From Halorussus limi (lineage in GTDB: Archaea; Halobacteriota; Halobacteria; Halobacteriales; Haladaptataceae), in NCBI RefSeq assembly GCF_023238205.1, contig NZ_CP096659.1, forward strand, positions 806,001 to 870,000: a stretch of 64,000 nucleotides of DNA. Direction: 5' to 3'. Within the stretch, counting starts at the first letter, position 1. Each line of letters begins with the position of its first letter. Below, in pieces: positions 59,988-64,000 of the stretch. A program made the position numbers and the translations under genes. Below the pieces are notes generated by a model that saw only the letters and a list, made by a program, of their open reading frames with translations, had not been told where the DNA came from and searched no databases.

Positions 59988-61778
59988 ATGAGTTCGGTTC
60001 CCGAACGGTCGGAGATAGACACCGAGTACAAGTGGGATCTGGAGAGCATCTACGCGACCGACGACGAGTGGGAGGCGGCCTACGAGGAGGTGGAGGAGCG
60101 CCTCGACGAACTGGCCGACTACGAGGGTCGAGTCACCGAGGACGGCGAGACCCTGCTGTCGGTCCTCGAACTCCGGGAGGACGTCTCCCGACGCGTCGAG
60201 AAAATCGCCAACTACGCCCGCATGCGGAAGGACGAGAACACCGCCGACCAGCACTATCAGGCGCTGGCCTCGCGCGGGATGTCGCTGGCCTCGGAGGCCA
60301 ACAGCGCGAGCAGTTTCGTCGAACCCGAGATTCAGAGCCTCGACGGCGACGAACTCGACCGGATGATAGAGGAGACCGCCGGACTCGAGACCTACGACCA
60401 CTACCTCCACGACGTGCTTCGGACCGCCGAACACACCCGGTCGGCCGAAGTCGAGAACGTGCTGGCCGAACTCGGCGAAGTCACCGGCGCGTCGGGCGAC
60501 ATCTACAGCATGCTGATGAACTCCGACTTGGAGTTCCCGACCGTCGAGAAACCCGACGGCGACGCGGTCGAAATCACCCAGAGCAACCTCACGAAACTCC
60601 TGAAGAACCCCGACCGCGAGTTCCGCCGGACCGTCTACGAGTCGTTCTTCGACAGACTCGGCGAGTTCCACAACACCATCGGCACCTCCTACAAGAACAG
60701 CGTGAAGGCCGACGTGCGCCTCGCGCAGATTCGGGACTACGAGACCGCCCGCGAGGCCGCGATGGACGGTCCGAACGTCCCGGCCGAGGTGTACGACAAC
60801 CTCGTGGACACGGTCCGGGACAACCTCGACAAACTCCACCGCCACGCCGAACTCAAGCGCGAGAGTCTGGGCGTGGACGAACTCCGGATGTGGGACCTCT
60901 ACATGCCCATGACCGAGACCGAGACCCCCGACGTGGAGTACGAGCAGGCCCGCCAGTACGTCGTGGAGGCGCTGGGAGCGCTCGGCGACGACTACCAGAA
61001 CCGGGTCGAGGAAGGATTCGAGTCCCGGTGGGTGGACGTGTACGAGACCGAGAACAAGCGCTCGGGCGCGTACAGCAGCGGCACCTACGACACCCAGCCG
61101 TTCATCCTGATGAACTATCAGGACGACATCTCCTCGATGTTCACGCTGGCCCACGAACTCGGCCACTCGCTCCACAGCCAACTCACGAGCGAGAATCAGC
61201 CGTACGTCTACGGCGACTACGAAATCTTCGTCGCGGAGGTCGCCAGCACCGTCAACGAGGCGCTGTTGACCCGCCACCTGCTCGACACCGTCGAGGACCC
61301 CACCTTCCGGCGCCACGTCCTCAACGAGTATCTGGAGCGGTTCCGCTCGACGCTCTACCGCCAGACCATGTTCGCGGACTTCGAGCATCGCGCCCACCAG
61401 CTGGTCGAGGACGGCGAGGCGCTCACGGCCGGCAAGGCCGACGAAATCTACGGCGAACTCAAAGAGGAGTTCTACGAACCCGCGGTCGTGGACGACCGCA
61501 TCGCCCGCGAGTGGGCGCGGATTCCCCACTTCTACCGACCCTACTACGTCTACCAGTACAGCACCGGCATCAGCGCGGCCGTCGCGCTCGCCGACGGGAT
61601 TCTGAACGAGGGCGACGACGCGGCGGACCGCTACCTCGAGTTCCTCCAGAGCGGGTCCCGAGACTACCCCCTCGAACTGCTCCGGACCGCGGGCGTCGAC
61701 ATGTCCTCGCCCGAACCCATCCAGCGCGCGCTCGACGTGTACGACGACCACCTCGACGAGATGGAATCGCTCATCTGA
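59988..61778 (+). CDS. pepF: Oligoendopeptidase F
   Basis: A 596-residue M3 metallopeptidase. The zinc motif TLAHELGHSLHSQ is near residue 389, with the later Glu ligand in FVAEVASTVNEALL. The helical N-terminal half forms the lid of the substrate channel. It cuts short oligopeptides, and it lies between the M28 peptidase and the PAN proteasomal ATPase genes. Confidence 0.95.
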   Translation: MSSVPERSEIDTEYKWDLESIYATDDEWEAAYEEVEERLDELADYEGRVTEDGETLLSVLELREDVSRRVEKIANYARMRKDENTADQHYQALASRGMSLASEANSASSFVEPEIQSLDGDELDRMIEETAGLETYDHYLHDVLRTAEHTRSAEVENVLAELGEVTGASGDIYSMLMNSDLEFPTVEKPDGDAVEITQSNLTKLLKNPDREFRRTVYESFFDRLGEFHNTIGTSYKNSVKADVRLAQIRDYETAREAAMDGPNVPAEVYDNLVDTVRDNLDKLHRHAELKRESLGVDELRMWDLYMPMTETETPDVEYEQARQYVVEALGALGDDYQNRVEEGFESRWVDVYETENKRSGAYSSGTYDTQPFILMNYQDDISSMFTLAHELGHSLHSQLTSENQPYVYGDYEIFVAEVASTVNEALLTRHLLDTVEDPTFRRHVLNEYLERFRSTLYRQTMFADFEHRAHQLVEDGEALTAGKADEIYGELKEEFYEPAVVDDRIAREWARIPHFYRPYYVYQYSTGISAAVALADGILNEGDDAADRYLEFLQSGSRDYPLELLRTAGVDMSSPEPIQRALDVYDDHLDEMESLI

Positions 61779-61988
61779 GGCGGTCGCGCGGAGTCGATAG
61801 CTCCCGGCGGTACACCGTTCGCCTCGACGCTCTTCCGGACGAATTCCGACCTCTCGATACCGCTGGCCGGAGCGGGGGAGAACGGCGACCGACGCGGGCA
61901 GAGTGACAGCGACGAAAGGCTTTTTTGCGGTGAAACGTCCGCGACCCAAAGGCACTTTTAAGCTGGTAGCCTAAGAACAGGTACCAAG

Positions 61989-63224
61989 ATGTCGCGTAGC
62001 CCACCTCTCCCCGACCAACCGACACTCGAAATCGACCCCGACATGACAGACCGGGAGCGACTGGCGGCGCTCCGGGAACACTTCGCCGATATCGTGGAAG
62101 TCAACGCCACGCTCGAAGAGCGACTCGACGACGCCCGCGAGCGACGCGAGAACCTCCGCGAGGAGGTCGACAAACTCGAACGCGAGAACGAGACGCTGAA
62201 GACCACCTCGCTGTACGTCGCCACCGCCGAGGAACTCACCGACGAGGGCATCGTCATCAAACAGCACGGCAACAATCAGGAGGTGCTGACCGAGGTCTCG
62301 CCCAAACTCCGCGAACAGATAGAGTCGGGCGACCGCGTGGCGGTCAACGACTCCTTCACGGTCCAGACCGTGCTGGAGGCCGAGAAGGACGCTCGGGCCC
62401 AAGCGATGGAAATCGACGAGTCGCCCGACGTGACCTACGACGAAATCGGCGGTCTCGAAGAGCAGACCCGCGAGGTCCGCGAGGCGGTCGAGCAACCGCT
62501 CGAGAACCCCGAGCAGTTCGAGACGGTCGGTATCGAACCGCCGAGCGGCGTCCTGCTCCACGGCCCGCCGGGCACCGGCAAGACGATGCTGGCGAAGGCC
62601 GTCGCCAACCAGACCGACGCCACCTTCATCAAGATGGCCGGGTCCGAACTCGTCCAGAAGTTCATCGGCGAGGGCGCGAAGTTAGTCCGGGACCTCTTCG
62701 AGTTGGCGAGCCAGCGCGAACCCGCCATCGTCTTCATCGACGAAATCGACGCGGTCGGCTCGAAGCGCACCGACTCGAAGACCTCGGGCGACGCCGAGGT
62801 CCAGCGGACGATGATGCAACTGCTCAGCGAGATGGACGGCTTCGAGGACCGCGGTGAGATTCGCATCATCGCCGCGACCAACCGCTTCGACATGCTCGAC
62901 CGCGCCATCCTCCGGCCCGGCCGCTTCGACCGCCTCATCGAAGTGCCCGAACCCGACGAGGAGGCCCGGCGCAGAATCCTCGACATCCACACCCGCGACA
63001 TGACCATCGCCGACGACGTGGAGTTCGACGAACTCGCCAAGGCGACCGAGGGCAAGAGCGGCGCGGACATCGAGAGTCTGGCGACCGAGGCGGGCATGTT
63101 CGCCATCCGCGACGAGCGCACCGAGGTCCGTCAGTCTGACTTCGAGGACGCGCTCGAGAAGATGGACGAGAGCGACGAGACCGGCATCGTCACCGACGGG
63201 TCGCTTCCGAGCTACGCCTACTGA
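61989..63224 (+). CDS. pan1: Proteasome-activating nucleotidase (PAN)
   Basis: A 411-residue AAA ATPase. An N-terminal coiled coil (about 18-65) leads into an OB ring domain, then Walker A GPPGTGKT near 195, Walker B IVFIDEID near 246, and a sensor region [23 protein letters not shown] unfolds proteins for the archaeal 20S proteasome. The C-terminus ends SYAY; the HbYX proteasome-docking signal needs Tyr at the penultimate position, and here Ala is there. A TTTTTAAGCT-like box (61953-61962) precedes it. Confidence 0.94.
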   Translation: MSRSPPLPDQPTLEIDPDMTDRERLAALREHFADIVEVNATLEERLDDARERRENLREEVDKLERENETLKTTSLYVATAEELTDEGIVIKQHGNNQEVLTEVSPKLREQIESGDRVAVNDSFTVQTVLEAEKDARAQAMEIDESPDVTYDEIGGLEEQTREVREAVEQPLENPEQFETVGIEPPSGVLLHGPPGTGKTMLAKAVANQTDATFIKMAGSELVQKFIGEGAKLVRDLFELASQREPAIVFIDEIDAVGSKRTDSKTSGDAEVQRTMMQLLSEMDGFEDRGEIRIIAATNRFDMLDRAILRPGRFDRLIEVPEPDEEARRRILDIHTRDMTIADDVEFDELAKATEGKSGADIESLATEAGMFAIRDERTEVRQSDFEDALEKMDESDETGIVTDGSLPSYAY

Positions 63225-63446
63225 GCGTCGGGTTTCGGGGACTTCGACGCTTCTCCGGTTCCGTCGAGTCGCTTCGCTGTGTTCTGGCTACGCGGCGCTC
63301 GGTGGCCCGCGCCACCGTTCGCTCGACGGGACGCTCTCTGTCTGCGGTACGCTTTTCGAAGACCCTCAGCGACGCGTCTCGCGAGAAGGGCTACACTCGG
63401 CGATGCGGAAACGATAAAGCGGCGAGAACGAGGTTTCGGCGAGGTC

Positions 63447-63722
63447 TCAGTCGTCGTCCACGACCACTTCGACCGGGGCCTCCTCGGCGGTCATCTGGCC
63501 CTGCTCGCCCTTGCGCTCGTGCCAGAGGAGCGCGCCCGCGACCGCCAGTACGATCCACGAGCGCCAGTTGGCGAGGTTGAGCGTGTAGCCGATGCCGAAG
63601 GGCTTCTCGACCAGCATGCCCTCGTCGGGTTTCCAGTACGACGAGAGCATGCGTCCGATGCTCGGTCGCTCGAAGTTGTACGGCACGCCGAATAGCTCGC
63701 CGGTGCTGGGCTTGTCTGCCAT
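63447..63722 (-). CDS. Small membrane protein, DUF5808-like
   Basis: A 91-residue protein. A polar start (GELFGVPYNFERPSIGRMLSSYWKP) leads to FGIGYTLNLANWRSWIVLAVAGALLWHER, with one membrane helix near residues 52-68. The pattern matches a haloarchaeal family I recall as DUF5808. The tail is acidic. Function unknown. Confidence 0.75.
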   Translation of the reverse strand: MADKPSTGELFGVPYNFERPSIGRMLSSYWKPDEGMLVEKPFGIGYTLNLANWRSWIVLAVAGALLWHERKGEQGQMTAEEAPVEVVVDDD

Positions 63723-63911
63723 GCGAGAAGCGTACGTCGGAAAGGAATAAAGTGCTTTGGCTACGGCCTCGGACGCTCGCGCCGCGGACGATTCCCTAGC
63801 GGGTCGAGAACAGTGAGCGATTGCCGACGCCGCGGTGAGTCGGCCGTGAAGCCGAACGCGAGAAGTTTCGAGACGGGGTGGGCGAGGACCCGACTCCGAG
63901 GTTCACGGGGT

Positions 63912-64000
63912 TCACGACTCCCGCCGGTCGGCGATGGCGTCCGCGTGGCGTTCGACGAGGCGGCCGAAGACCTCGGCCTCCCGGCGCTCGCGGCGGTTCG
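63912..64000 (-). CDS. Partial CDS at the right edge
   Basis: A minus-strand frame is open from the right edge to a TGA at 63912-63914. The visible end reads AEVFGRLVERHADAIADRRES, a charged helix. The rest lies outside the window, so no function can be given. Confidence 0.35.
   Translation of the reverse strand, partial: NRRERREAEVFGRLVERHADAIADRRES

Noticed and set aside
59861-61906. 681-residue plus-strand frame over pepF
   Set aside because: Arginine-rich shadow of PepF in another frame; low-complexity composition.
1-64000. rRNA genes
   Set aside because: No conserved 16S, 23S or 5S sequence was recognised in the window.

Overview
The window is a stretch of haloarchaeal (class Halobacteria) chromosome. 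The evidence is a very high GC content, strongly acidic proteins, AT-rich TATA boxes about 25-30 bases before mostly leaderless genes, and archaeal information-processing proteins (aIF5B, aIF2-gamma, RpoE, Spt4, S19e, S24e, S27ae, Kae1-Bud32, PAN, class I LysRS, Nob1). PitA, a chlorite-dismutase/monooxygenase fusion known from haloarchaea, also fits. I cannot fix the genus.

Layout. 1-10.1 kb: end of a CPBP protease, Nob1 with a PRC-barrel partner, small membrane proteins, aIF5B, a Tat-exported propeller protein, pyruvoyl arginine decarboxylase, a cupin, an ITPase and an HTH/zinc regulator. 10.5-15.7 kb: an information-processing cluster (aIF2-gamma, PIN protein, RpoE, Spt4, GTP-dependent dephospho-CoA kinase, S24e, S27ae, Kae1-Bud32). 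15.8-31.2 kb: transport, PitA, PadR regulator, site-2 protease, LysRS, UMP kinase, MoaE fusion, sugar dehydrogenase, arylsulfotransferase-like protein, an Nmad3-like protein and a lipoprotein.

31.36-47.12 kb: an integrated mobile element. It lies between two nearly identical tRNA-Gly(CCC) genes, is visibly AT-richer than its flanks, and has a tyrosine integrase at its right end. It carries a GATC-type restriction-modification set (beta-class methyltransferase with a long extra domain, a Sau3AI/MutH-like nuclease, a Dam-like methyltransferase), an uncharacterised 568-residue protein, a uracil-DNA-glycosylase-like protein, an SF2-helicase-like replication protein, an Mrr-type nuclease with a probable EVE/PUA-like front domain, a nucleotidyltransferase-fold protein, and a membrane protein with a possible PUA-like tail. 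By eye I found no GATC anywhere in the element. This defence island is the most unusual part of the window.

47.3-64 kb: chromosome resumes with NadE, a zinc-finger membrane protein, a second site-2 protease, ThiL, a flippase-like protein, the S19e/PDCD5/PP-loop run, a surface lipoprotein protease, HisRS, TruA, an M28 peptidase, PepF and the PAN proteasomal ATPase. Two chromosomal themes recur: translation/tRNA/ribosome maturation, and membrane or cytosolic proteolysis.
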